A DNA stretch of 64,000 bases, from positions 1-64,000 of the forward strand of contig SCPZ01000070.1 of assembly GCA_004299305.1 (NCBI GenBank), written 5' to 3'. This DNA is from Methylobacter sp. Its GTDB lineage: Bacteria; Pseudomonadota; Gammaproteobacteria; Methylococcales; Methylomonadaceae. The translations under genes and the position numbers were made by a program. Position 1 is the first letter of the stretch. Each line of letters opens with the position of its first letter. The notes beneath the pieces are model-generated. The model was not told where the DNA came from. It made no database searches and saw nothing but the letters and a program-made list of their open reading frames with translations. This document shows, piece after piece, positions 28,106 to 35,967 of this stretch.

Positions 28106-29323
28106 ATGTCACTGAAAAAACTAGAACCGTTGCTCACCGCTAAATTAACCCAATTGCAACAGCAAGGTCTATGCAAAGGTAATGAAAAAGTCATTACCGG
28201 CATGAAAGCCGCTGCTGACGGTTTCGGCCCCCGCTATTTTCTTGAAGGATACGGAAACAGGGCTTTTTTGCGGATGAATTCCAACTCCTACCTCGGACTT
28301 GCCACACATTCGCAGCTTATCAAGGCGGAAGCCAAAGCCGCCGAACAATTCGGCGCCGGTCCCGGAGCGGTGCGTTTTATCAGCGGCACTTACCGGCCTC
28401 ATATTGAACTGGAACAAAAACTAGCCGAATTTCATGGCCGCGAATCGGCAATGCTGTTCAGTTCCGCTTATACGACGATGACCGGCGTATTGCCCCAGTT
28501 TATTTCCGAGGACACCTTAGTCGTCAGCGATGCGTTGAACCATAACTGCATTATCAATGCGATACGGCTCTCCCATCCGGCAAGCAAAGAAATTTATGCT
28601 CATGCAGACATTAATGCCCTGGATAAAATTCTTGAAGCCTACCAAGGCCGGGTCAAGCGGGTTTGCCTGGTTACTGACGGCATTTTCAGTATGCGCGGCG
28701 ATTACGCGCCGCTCGATAAACTAAACGCCTGTTGTAATCGGCATGAACATGCGTATGAACAAGGCATCATCACCCTAATCGACGATTCCCACGGCGTCGG
28801 AGCCTTTGGCCGAACCGGTCGGGGCACCGAAGAATATAGCCAGGGCAAGGCGGATATTTTAATCGCCACGCTCGGCAAAGCCTTTGGCGTCAATGGCGGC
28901 TACGTCGTTTCCAGTTCGGCGGCGATAGCTTATTTGCGGGAAACCTCGCCGTTTTATATTTATTCCAATCCGATTACGCCCGCCGAAGCAGTCGCGGCGA
29001 GCGTCGCTTTAGACATTGTTAGCAGCGATGAAGGCTTGCGCCTGCTGGAAAAACTGCGGGGGTTTAGCGTCCGTCTTAGATCAGGACTTGAACAGCTGGG
29101 TTTTGAAACCCTTCCCGGAGAACACCCTATCGTGCCTATCCTGATCAGGGATACGGAAAAAACATCTGCCTTGGTCGCGCATTTATTGGCGAATAACATC
29201 CTGGTTACCGGGCTAAATTACCCGGTTGTTCCTCAAGGCGAACAGGAAATCAGGTTACAGGTTTCCGCCGAGCATAGCGAAAAAGACTTGGACTATTTAT
29301 TGGCAACACTGGCTCTACAATGA
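28106..29323 (+). CDS. 2-amino-3-ketobutyrate CoA ligase-like PLP enzyme
   Basis: 405 aa of the alpha-oxoamine synthase family (KBL, BioF, HemA, SPT). Key motifs: NSNSYLGLATH, GPGAVRFISGTYRPHIELE, LIDDSHGVGAFG (Asp/His for PLP) and LIATLGKAFGVNGGY (PLP lysine). Paired with the SDR dehydrogenase it should cleave the ketobutyrate with CoA to glycine and acetyl-CoA. No lipid A, biotin or haem context supports the other family reactions. The gene overlaps the next start by 4 bp (ATGA at 29320). Confidence 0.8.
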   Translation: MSLKKLEPLLTAKLTQLQQQGLCKGNEKVITGMKAAADGFGPRYFLEGYGNRAFLRMNSNSYLGLATHSQLIKAEAKAAEQFGAGPGAVRFISGTYRPHIELEQKLAEFHGRESAMLFSSAYTTMTGVLPQFISEDTLVVSDALNHNCIINAIRLSHPASKEIYAHADINALDKILEAYQGRVKRVCLVTDGIFSMRGDYAPLDKLNACCNRHEHAYEQGIITLIDDSHGVGAFGRTGRGTEEYSQGKADILIATLGKAFGVNGGYVVSSSAAIAYLRETSPFYIYSNPITPAEAVAASVALDIVSSDEGLRLLEKLRGFSVRLRSGLEQLGFETLPGEHPIVPILIRDTEKTSALVAHLLANNILVTGLNYPVVPQGEQEIRLQVSAEHSEKDLDYLLATLALQ

Positions 29324-31155
29324 ATGTCACTCCCCGTAAATCCGGCATGAAAGCAAATCCACCGACCCAAAATCTATCCGCCGAGCATTTATTGCAACAC
29401 ATGCCGGTGTCCACATTCGTATTGAATGCCAAGCATCAAGTAGTGCTTTGGAACAAAGCCTGCGAGCAATTGACCGGCCTGAACGCCGAAGAGATGATAG
29501 GCACCGACCAGCATTGGCGCGGCTTTTACACCGAAAAACGCCCGTGCCTGGCGGACTTGCTGCTGGATCGCAGCTTGGGCGAAGTATCCAGCCTTTACGA
29601 GCAAGCCAGCGACTTTACGGCCTATAGCGACATTTGCCATACCGAAAACTGGTGCCTAATGCCGGACGGACGCAGGCTTTACCTAGTCATCGATGCCGGA
29701 ACCATCAGCAACGAGCAAGGCGAAGTGGTCGCGATAGTCGAAACCCAGCGCGACCGCACCGAGCAAAGACTGACAATGCAGGCGCTGACCGAAAGCGAAC
29801 AGCGGATCTCCTCTATTCTCGGCTCTGCGATGGACGCCATCATTACCGTTGATCAGCAACACCGCATCACCCTGTTCAATGCAGCGGCAGCCAGGATCTT
29901 CCGTTGCGCCGCCGATTTTGCGCTCTGCCAGCCGGTCGAGCTGTTTATCGCGCCGCATTGCAGCAAGCTGTTCAAGCAATTTATCGATTTCAATACCGCT
30001 AGCGCCAAAGCCTGGGCGCCGGAAGGCCTCAGCGCACGGCGCGCCGACGGCGAAGAATTCCCAATCGAAGCTACCTTTTCGCCGCTGGAAGCCCACGAGC
30101 AAAAACTCTACACCATCATCCTGCGCGACGTGAACGACCGACGCCTCGCCGAACAGAAACTGGATAGGCTGCAACAGGAAAAAGGCTATTTGCAGGAAGT
30201 GCTCAACGACGATCACAATCCCGGCGATTTTATCAGCGGCTCCAAACTGATGCGGGCAGTCATGGAACAGGTGCGCATGGTGGCGCGCACCGATACGCCG
30301 GTATTACTGCTCGGCGAAACCGGCACCGGCAAGGAATTGCTGGCCCGCGCCATCCACGAGTTCAGCGAACGTAGCGCGGTAATCATGGTCAAAGTCAATT
30401 GCGCGGCGCTGCCCGCCGAGCTGATCGAGAGCGAACTTTTCGGTCATGAAAAAGGCGCGTTCACCGGCGCGACCCAGCAGCGCAAAGGCCGATTCGAGCT
30501 GGCCGACGGCGGCAGCCTGTTCATGGACGAACTCGGCGAACTGTCCCAATCGGCGCAGGCCAAGCTGTTGCGAGTGTTGCAGGAACAGGAATTCGAGCGA
30601 GTGGGCGGCAGCGAAACCATCAAAGTCGATGTACGGGTGATTGCCGCAACCAACCGCAATCTGGCCGAAGAAGTCAGTTTGGGCCGTTTTCGTTCCGACC
30701 TGTATTACCGGCTAAATGTGTTTCCTGTCGAAGTGCCTGCGTTGCGGCAGCGGGTGACCGATATTCCGTTGCTGGCGCGATTTTTCCTGAGCAAATATGC
30801 CAAAAAATTCGGCAAGAGATTTGACGATATTGATCCCGCCGGACTGGACTATTTACGCCAATACGCGTGGCCCGGCAACGTCCGCGAATTGCAGAATGTC
30901 ATCGAGCGAGCGGTGATTCTATCCCAAGGCTCGCTACTGGACATCGCGCCATTGCAGCCCGCTCATGCACACCCCGCAGTCGCTACCGGCAAGTTACGCA
31001 CCTTGGAAGCCGTGGAACGGGAACACATAACGCGCACCCTCGAAGCAACCAACTGGCAGATTTCCGGTATCAAGGGCGCGGCGGCGATTTTGGGCATGAA
31101 TCCGAATACCTTGCGGTCCAGGATGTTGAAGTTGGGGATTTGCCGGGTGGAATGA
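29320..31155 (+). CDS. PAS-PAS sigma54-dependent transcriptional activator
   Basis: 611 aa: PAS (about 20-150), second PAS (about 155-275), AAA+ domain (about 300-530) and a Fis-type helix-turn-helix ([24 protein letters not shown]) at the end. Unlike NtrX in this window, the activator machinery is intact: Walker [22 protein letters not shown] with the sigma54-contacting loop, and Walker [12 protein letters not shown]. There is no receiver, so PAS domains probably sense a ligand or redox state directly. Translationally coupled to the threonine-to-glycine genes (4-bp overlap), so it may be both product and regulator of that operon. No convincing -24/-12 element was seen upstream of 27149. Confidence 0.92.
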   Translation: MNVTPRKSGMKANPPTQNLSAEHLLQHMPVSTFVLNAKHQVVLWNKACEQLTGLNAEEMIGTDQHWRGFYTEKRPCLADLLLDRSLGEVSSLYEQASDFTAYSDICHTENWCLMPDGRRLYLVIDAGTISNEQGEVVAIVETQRDRTEQRLTMQALTESEQRISSILGSAMDAIITVDQQHRITLFNAAAARIFRCAADFALCQPVELFIAPHCSKLFKQFIDFNTASAKAWAPEGLSARRADGEEFPIEATFSPLEAHEQKLYTIILRDVNDRRLAEQKLDRLQQEKGYLQEVLNDDHNPGDFISGSKLMRAVMEQVRMVARTDTPVLLLGETGTGKELLARAIHEFSERSAVIMVKVNCAALPAELIESELFGHEKGAFTGATQQRKGRFELADGGSLFMDELGELSQSAQAKLLRVLQEQEFERVGGSETIKVDVRVIAATNRNLAEEVSLGRFRSDLYYRLNVFPVEVPALRQRVTDIPLLARFFLSKYAKKFGKRFDDIDPAGLDYLRQYAWPGNVRELQNVIERAVILSQGSLLDIAPLQPAHAHPAVATGKLRTLEAVEREHITRTLEATNWQISGIKGAAAILGMNPNTLRSRMLKLGICRVE

Positions 31156-31245
31156 TGCATGTCGGAGATGTCATCAACCTACGGTTCTTGCCCCTTTGTT
31201 CCAAAGGAAAAATAGCCTGACCAATAGTTTGTTGGGCATAAGAAA

Positions 31246-31308
31246 TAAGATCAATTTATTGACTTTAGAGCTTAATGGCTTATCATTAAGATTAATAAAT
31301 TGATCTTA
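31246..31308 (+). promoter_or_regulatory. Nested palindrome before the AAA-DUF4143 gene
   Basis: Outer arms TAAGATCAATTTATT (31246-31260) and AATAAATTGATCTTA (31294-31308) are a perfect 15-bp inverted repeat. Inside, CTTAATG (31271-31277) and CATTAAG (31284-31290) form a second perfect 7-bp pair. The outer right arm ends at the base before ATG 31309. It can be a double operator in DNA or a long hairpin over the translation start. Confidence 0.75.
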
Positions 31309-32757
31309 ATGAAAGATGTTATGCTAACTATATCTCAAACAGAAATAAAAAATCGGCTTCATTTTGATAATCCTTGGTGGGAAACAGGCAGCATAGAGAA
31401 ACGTTATAATGACTATCCGAGACGCTTTTATTTTGATTCATTTTTCAATTTGATTAAAGAATCGTCTATCAATAGAGCCGCGGTTCTCATGGGCCCAAGA
31501 CGGGTTGGAAAAACCGTAATGGTTTATCATGCGATAGACGGATTATTAGATAACGGCATTTCATCAACAAACATCTTATATGTTTCACTTGAAACCCCTT
31601 TATATACCGGGCTTTCGTTGGAAAAAATTGTCAATATTTTTCAAGGTGAATTCGGTCATAAAAGAGATGCGAATCTATTTATTATATTTGATGAAATACA
31701 GTATCTGCCGGAATGGGAAGTGCATTTAAAATCTTTAGTCGACTCTTATCCGTCTTATAAATACATAGCAACAGGGTCAGCTGCGGCTGCTTTAAAGCTT
31801 AAAAGCCGAGAATCTGGAGCTGGGCGCTTTACAGATTTTTTATTGCCACCATTAACATTTGCAGAGTACCTATCGTTCATTGGAAGAGTCGACGATTTAA
31901 TTATTTCTATCGGGGATAGTAACTGGCACGCTAAGGATATAAATGAGTTAAATAAAGAGTTTATTAATTATTTGAATTTTGGCGGATATCCGGAAGCTGT
32001 CTTTTCAAATCTAATACAAAGCGATAGCTCTAGGTATATTAAAAGTGACATTATTGATAAAGTTTTATTAAGAGATTTACCTAGTCTTTATGGAATTAAT
32101 GATGTTCAAGAACTCAATAAGTTATTTACTACGATTGCCTATAACACGGGCAATGAAATCACATTAGAGAATCTATCGAAATCATCAGGTGTTTCTAAAA
32201 ATACGATAAAAAAATATATCGAGTACTTAGAAGCCGCATTTTTAATAAAAATAGTAAACCGCGTTGATTTATCGTCAAAGAAGTTTATTAGAGCGACGAC
32301 TTTTAAAGTTTATTTAACAAATCCATCAATGCGGGCGGCTTTATTTGGGCCTGTTTCTGCTGACCATGAAGCAATGGGGGCATTGACTGAAACCGCTATC
32401 TTTAGTCAATGGTTTCATAGTCATACTATCGATAATTTACACTACGCTCGATGGAAAACAGGAGAGGTTGACATTGTATGGGTTGATATTGTTAAGCAAA
32501 GACCGTTTTGGTGTGTGGAAGTGAAGTGGTCAGACCTTCCGTGCTCTGATTCAAGAATGTTAAAAGGCATCATAGAATATGCGAAAAATAATGGAATAAA
32601 TGATATTCGCGTGACAACTAAGACGATTTCAAAGAAAGTTATTATTGACGATATAGAAGTAGAGTTTCAGCCTAGCGCTGCATATACCTATACCTTAGGA
32701 GCTAATATTTTAAGTGAAAATGCACTCAAGCTGAGACTAATAAACGCATCTAATTGA
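31309..32757 (+). CDS. AAA ATPase with DUF4143 domain
   Basis: From ATG 31309 about 482 aa (MKDVMLTISQTE); ATG 31321 or TTG 31300 are possible. N-terminal AAA domain with Walker A GPRRVGKT and Walker B LFIIFDEIQYLPEW, a winged-helix-like middle (SSGVSKNTIKKYIEYLEAAFLIK) and a C-terminal DUF4143 nuclease-like fold with GEVDIVWVD and FWCVEVKW (E-x-D ... E-x-K arrangement of PD-(D/E)xK enzymes). Members are widespread in archaea and bacteria, patchily distributed, and of unknown role; defence or toxin-like roles have been suggested. Codon use is markedly AT-rich compared with neighbours, which suggests transfer. No partner gene is adjacent. Confidence 0.85.
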   Translation: MKDVMLTISQTEIKNRLHFDNPWWETGSIEKRYNDYPRRFYFDSFFNLIKESSINRAAVLMGPRRVGKTVMVYHAIDGLLDNGISSTNILYVSLETPLYTGLSLEKIVNIFQGEFGHKRDANLFIIFDEIQYLPEWEVHLKSLVDSYPSYKYIATGSAAAALKLKSRESGAGRFTDFLLPPLTFAEYLSFIGRVDDLIISIGDSNWHAKDINELNKEFINYLNFGGYPEAVFSNLIQSDSSRYIKSDIIDKVLLRDLPSLYGINDVQELNKLFTTIAYNTGNEITLENLSKSSGVSKNTIKKYIEYLEAAFLIKIVNRVDLSSKKFIRATTFKVYLTNPSMRAALFGPVSADHEAMGALTETAIFSQWFHSHTIDNLHYARWKTGEVDIVWVDIVKQRPFWCVEVKWSDLPCSDSRMLKGIIEYAKNNGINDIRVTTKTISKKVIIDDIEVEFQPSAAYTYTLGANILSENALKLRLINASN

Positions 32758-32767
32758 GTCTAAAGGC

Positions 32768-32792
32768 GTTGCTTACACTTTCGTGTGTGCAA
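32768..32792 (+). terminator. Hairpin after the AAA-DUF4143 gene
   Basis: GTTGC...ACAC, loop TTTC, GTGT...GCAAC forms a stem shortly after the stop codon. There is no T-run behind it, so its role as a terminator is uncertain. Confidence 0.35.
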
Positions 32793-32862
32793 CGAAAATA
32801 TGTTGCACTCTCCCACGTCTACTTGCTCTACCGGCGAATTCCTTTTTACACAGGATGGGCAG

Positions 32863-33114
32863 CTAATCACCCGACTTCGCCGCTTTAAAACTGGCAGACG
32901 CTCCCAGCAAACCAACCATGAAGAAAGCCGTGCCGACAAGGGTGAAACGCAGGTTCGTCTCCTGTATGTTCATGTCGCCGGTCGCATAAAGCATGATAAT
33001 GACGGCGACCAATCTCCAGCCGATAAAACGCAACACCGCAGCTATAACCAGTTTACCTAGCGCCTCCGATTCGCTAACCAGCGTGTCCATTCGGTAAGCC
33101 ACGAAACCGCACAT
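32863..33114 (-). CDS. Small hypothetical membrane protein, possibly a gene remnant
   Basis: 83 aa beginning MCGFVAYRMDTLVSESEALG with two hydrophobic segments (about 20-43 and 55-75) and a lysine-rich tail. I do not recognise it. The frame continues upstream to a stop at about 33170 without a better start and there reads through a GGTACGC-GCA-GCGTACC palindrome (about 33148-33164), a repeat-like element. The visible frame may be the 3' part of a gene whose 5' end was replaced. Confidence 0.35.
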   Translation of the reverse strand: MCGFVAYRMDTLVSESEALGKLVIAAVLRFIGWRLVAVIIMLYATGDMNIQETNLRFTLVGTAFFMVGLLGASASFKAAKSGD

Positions 33115-33278
33115 CAGCGTCGGCAGAATGCCCCAGCCCGGTAGGGTACGCTGCGCGTACCTTAAAGTCTAGCGCACCGCGCACCATTAAGAATGCCAGA
33201 ATGATTTGGCTATTTTAAACAGCATTCCAACGAACAATCCATTTCAGGTATCAATATCGTTAGTACTATTGGACCCTG

Positions 33279-33299
33279 AAAAGGGGCGCGATGCACCCC
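33279..33299 (-). terminator. Terminator of the diguanylate cyclase gene
   Basis: On the minus strand GGGG-T-GC-ATC-GC-G-CCCC is followed by TTTTC. It lies about 45 bp after the GGDEF stop, in the correct orientation. Confidence 0.6.
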
Positions 33300-33344
33300 T
33301 ACGGGGCTTCTTATTTTTACGTTAATTGTTTGGCTTCATTGCAT

Positions 33345-35321
33345 TCAGCCCGACCTACGGCCCTTTGATTCCTTGGTTTCATACATTGCTATATCCGCAT
33401 GATGCAACAGTGTTTTAGCGTCGGTTCCATGGTTGGGGTAAATGCTTATTCCGGCGCTTACGCCAATTTCTATATCGTAATCATCTATATGATAAGCCTT
33501 GGATATTGCATCGATAATCTGCTTAAGCAGTTTTTCAACCATGCCCTGGTCGTTAACATTCTCGAGCAGTATGACAAATTCGTCACCGCCCAAGCGGGTG
33601 ACTGTGTCGGTTTCGCGGACGCTTCGAGTGAGCCTGCCAGCAACTTTCTGCAATAGCTTGTCTCCGATCTTATGCCCGAAAAGATCGTTAACCGGCTTGA
33701 ATTTGTCTAAATCCAGGAATAACACGGCAAATTGGCTATGGTTGCGCGCCGCCATTTTAATGGCCCGCTCAAGCCGGTCATCGAACAGCACCCGGTTCGC
33801 CAATCCGGTCAAAGGGTCATGATGAGCGATATGGCGCAGATGCTCTTCTTCCGCCTTGCGTTCGGAAATATCCGACAGGATGGCGACATAATGCGTGAGT
33901 TGATTGTCGGCGTTTTTTACTTGGTTAATGCTGACTCTCATCGGTATTAACGCGCCGTCTTTCTTACGATCAATAATATCGCCCTGCCATTGGCCGCTGC
34001 TATTCAGCGACTCCCACATCCTATGATATTCTTCGTCGGTGGTATAACCCGATTGTAAGATTGACGGCGGCTGGCCCACTAATTCGCTTTCATCGTATCC
34101 GGTCATAGCGCACAACGCTTGATTGACCGACACGATGCGCATTGATGAATCGGTAATCAAAATCCCATCGCTGCTACCGGCAAAAACCGTTGCCGCCAAT
34201 TTTAATTGTTGCTCCGCTTTTTTACGTTCGCTCAGATCCATCACATAGGCAATGCCTTGCTCCTGGTTGCCGTTGAGCATCGCCGCGCCAATATATATCG
34301 GCACCCAATGTCCCTGTTTATGTATCAAGGCTTTCTCGAAAGGCTCGCATCGGCCCTGCGCCAAAAGCTCATTGATGGCTTGTTGGTCCCGGTGCCGAAG
34401 TTCAACCGGGGTGATTTCCCGCCAGTTAATGGCGCCGGCCAAAAAATCCGACCTGTCGTAGCCGATCATGGTTAAAAACAGCTCGTTCGCTTCCTCGATC
34501 ACGCCATCCATCCGCCAGGAAATAATGCCTATCGTATTCGACTCTTTGAGCCTGCGAAACCGTGACTCGCTGATAATGAGTTCATGTTCGGCTTTGGTGA
34601 TCCCCTTGATTATCTGGCGACTGACCCATAACCCGATACCGGTAAAGATGACCAGCGCCAATACGGTAACGCGCCATGCCGTTTGTTTAACCCATCTTGC
34701 CCCTGCACTCAGAACTAATGAAAAGCGGTTTTCCAGCTGATAAAGTTCATTATTGAGCTGCTGCAAGCGTTCTCTCAATTCGATTATTGTTTCGGTGTTT
34801 GGGTTTGACGCCTTGATTTCAATTCGAATAAGCTCGCTTAGCTGCTTCAATTCGTCGATGCTTTGATCGGCAGATTGCCATATAGAGATAGCGTCGCGCA
34901 TGTAGGAAATACGCTGGAATGTTAAAAAGAACCCTATCAGTGAATCTATATCGTCCGGGTGGTTTTGTCCCTGCAAAAAGCCATTCCTGGCTTCTTCGTA
35001 GTTCGGCGGAGATTCCAATAAGGCCAGCCGGGCCTTTTTGTCGCCGCTAATAACCGTTAGGGCATCCTGATAAGCGTTGTAATCGGTTTCCGAATGATTA
35101 TAGGAATAACTGCCCAGGTAGAAGACGGCATCTTTTTGCGCTTTGGCCCACAAACCTTCGCCCCTGACATAGGAGCGAACGCCGTCGAAAATATTACCGT
35201 ATCCAAAAACCATACCACCCAGCAATACCGAAATCAGTACGAACAGGGAAATAATAAAAACAACTTTGCCTCCGGTTGACAATATTGGAAGCCTTGGCTT
35301 GTTTGTTTTATTAGTTACCAT
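33345..35321 (-). CDS. Membrane PAS-PAS-GGDEF diguanylate cyclase
   Basis: 658 aa: membrane segment (about 20-42), periplasmic helical sensor of about 170 residues, second membrane segment (about 213-235), two PAS domains (about 245-370 and 375-490, the second with VNQALCAMTGYDESELVG) and a GGDEF domain. The active site RLGGDEFVILLE is intact, and RETD five residues before it is the RxxD inhibitory site, so product feedback is expected. There is no EAL domain. It makes c-di-GMP, opposing the EAL protein at 12.1-13.4 kb. A single gene with its own terminator. Confidence 0.93.
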   Translation of the reverse strand: MVTNKTNKPRLPILSTGGKVVFIISLFVLISVLLGGMVFGYGNIFDGVRSYVRGEGLWAKAQKDAVFYLGSYSYNHSETDYNAYQDALTVISGDKKARLALLESPPNYEEARNGFLQGQNHPDDIDSLIGFFLTFQRISYMRDAISIWQSADQSIDELKQLSELIRIEIKASNPNTETIIELRERLQQLNNELYQLENRFSLVLSAGARWVKQTAWRVTVLALVIFTGIGLWVSRQIIKGITKAEHELIISESRFRRLKESNTIGIISWRMDGVIEEANELFLTMIGYDRSDFLAGAINWREITPVELRHRDQQAINELLAQGRCEPFEKALIHKQGHWVPIYIGAAMLNGNQEQGIAYVMDLSERKKAEQQLKLAATVFAGSSDGILITDSSMRIVSVNQALCAMTGYDESELVGQPPSILQSGYTTDEEYHRMWESLNSSGQWQGDIIDRKKDGALIPMRVSINQVKNADNQLTHYVAILSDISERKAEEEHLRHIAHHDPLTGLANRVLFDDRLERAIKMAARNHSQFAVLFLDLDKFKPVNDLFGHKIGDKLLQKVAGRLTRSVRETDTVTRLGGDEFVILLENVNDQGMVEKLLKQIIDAISKAYHIDDYDIEIGVSAGISIYPNHGTDAKTLLHHADIAMYETKESKGRRSG

Positions 35322-35449
35322 AGGCTTCTGGAAACTGTGTATTGCCTAGCGCATCGGTGCATAATCCTGTTGTTCATTGGAAGGCGTCCTTAATCTTGTG
35401 TAAACGGAAATTTAAAAACTAACGGCCAACGGCCCGGTATCCTGTCTTC

Positions 35450-35563
35450 TCATTGAATAGTAAACCGCTTCAGTGCCGCTTTCCAGTCTTGTAGCCCTAT
35501 AAGCCGGAATAATGCCCCCAATAGCGCGGCAACTAAGAAATGTGCGTGAAATAACTTATGCAT
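35450..35563 (-). CDS. Small hypothetical protein (37 aa)
   Basis: A 37-codon frame starts at ATG 35563 after a strong ribosome site (GAGGAG, about 7 nt spacing) and ends TGA at 35450. The product MHKLFHAHFLVAALLGALF, then RLIGLQDWKAALKRFTIQ, is hydrophobic at first and basic-amphipathic later, like a small membrane-associated peptide. Family unknown. Repeat A copy 3 begins 26 bp upstream, so a promoter, if any, lies in repeat sequence. Confidence 0.4.
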   Translation of the reverse strand: MHKLFHAHFLVAALLGALFRLIGLQDWKAALKRFTIQ

Positions 35564-35589
35564 TTTATTCTCCTCAGCCCATCCCTCTC

Positions 35590-35906
35590 GGCAACTGCTC
35601 CTGCGTCGCCTAAAGCGCCTACTTTTGGTGCTCTACCTCCTGCATCCATACAAGTCGTCCAGCAGGAGAGGGAGCTAGGCAACTCGCAATAAATAAAATA
35701 CCGTGTTAAATACAATAGAACACGGATGACACAGATAGAACGGATAATCACTGATTAAAGACGCAGAATATTCTAAAAAATCCGTGTGAATCCGTCTTAT
35801 CTGTGTCGCCTAGAGGCGCCTACTTTTGGCATCCGTGTTCCATTTTTCTAGCTGCTGAGTTGCCAAGATTATCAGGACTCGGTAGTTTATTTTCTGCGCG
35901 TTGCCC
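35590..35906. repeat. Composite of dispersed repeats A and B
   Basis: 35590-35665 is repeat A (compare 31-95). 35699-35728 and 35880-35905 are the two halves of repeat B (compare 1382-1437). Between them, 35729-35800 contains ACGGATGACACAGATAG and ATCCGTGTGAATCCGTCTT, a common GGAT/ATCC-type repeat, and 35808-35843 is the inverse of 19278-19314. No gene is supported here. Confidence 0.6.
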
Positions 35907-35967
35907 TAGTTGTCGAAGTTATTTCGTGCGCATTCCTAAGTGTTCCAGAATGAAAGGCTTGCATTCA

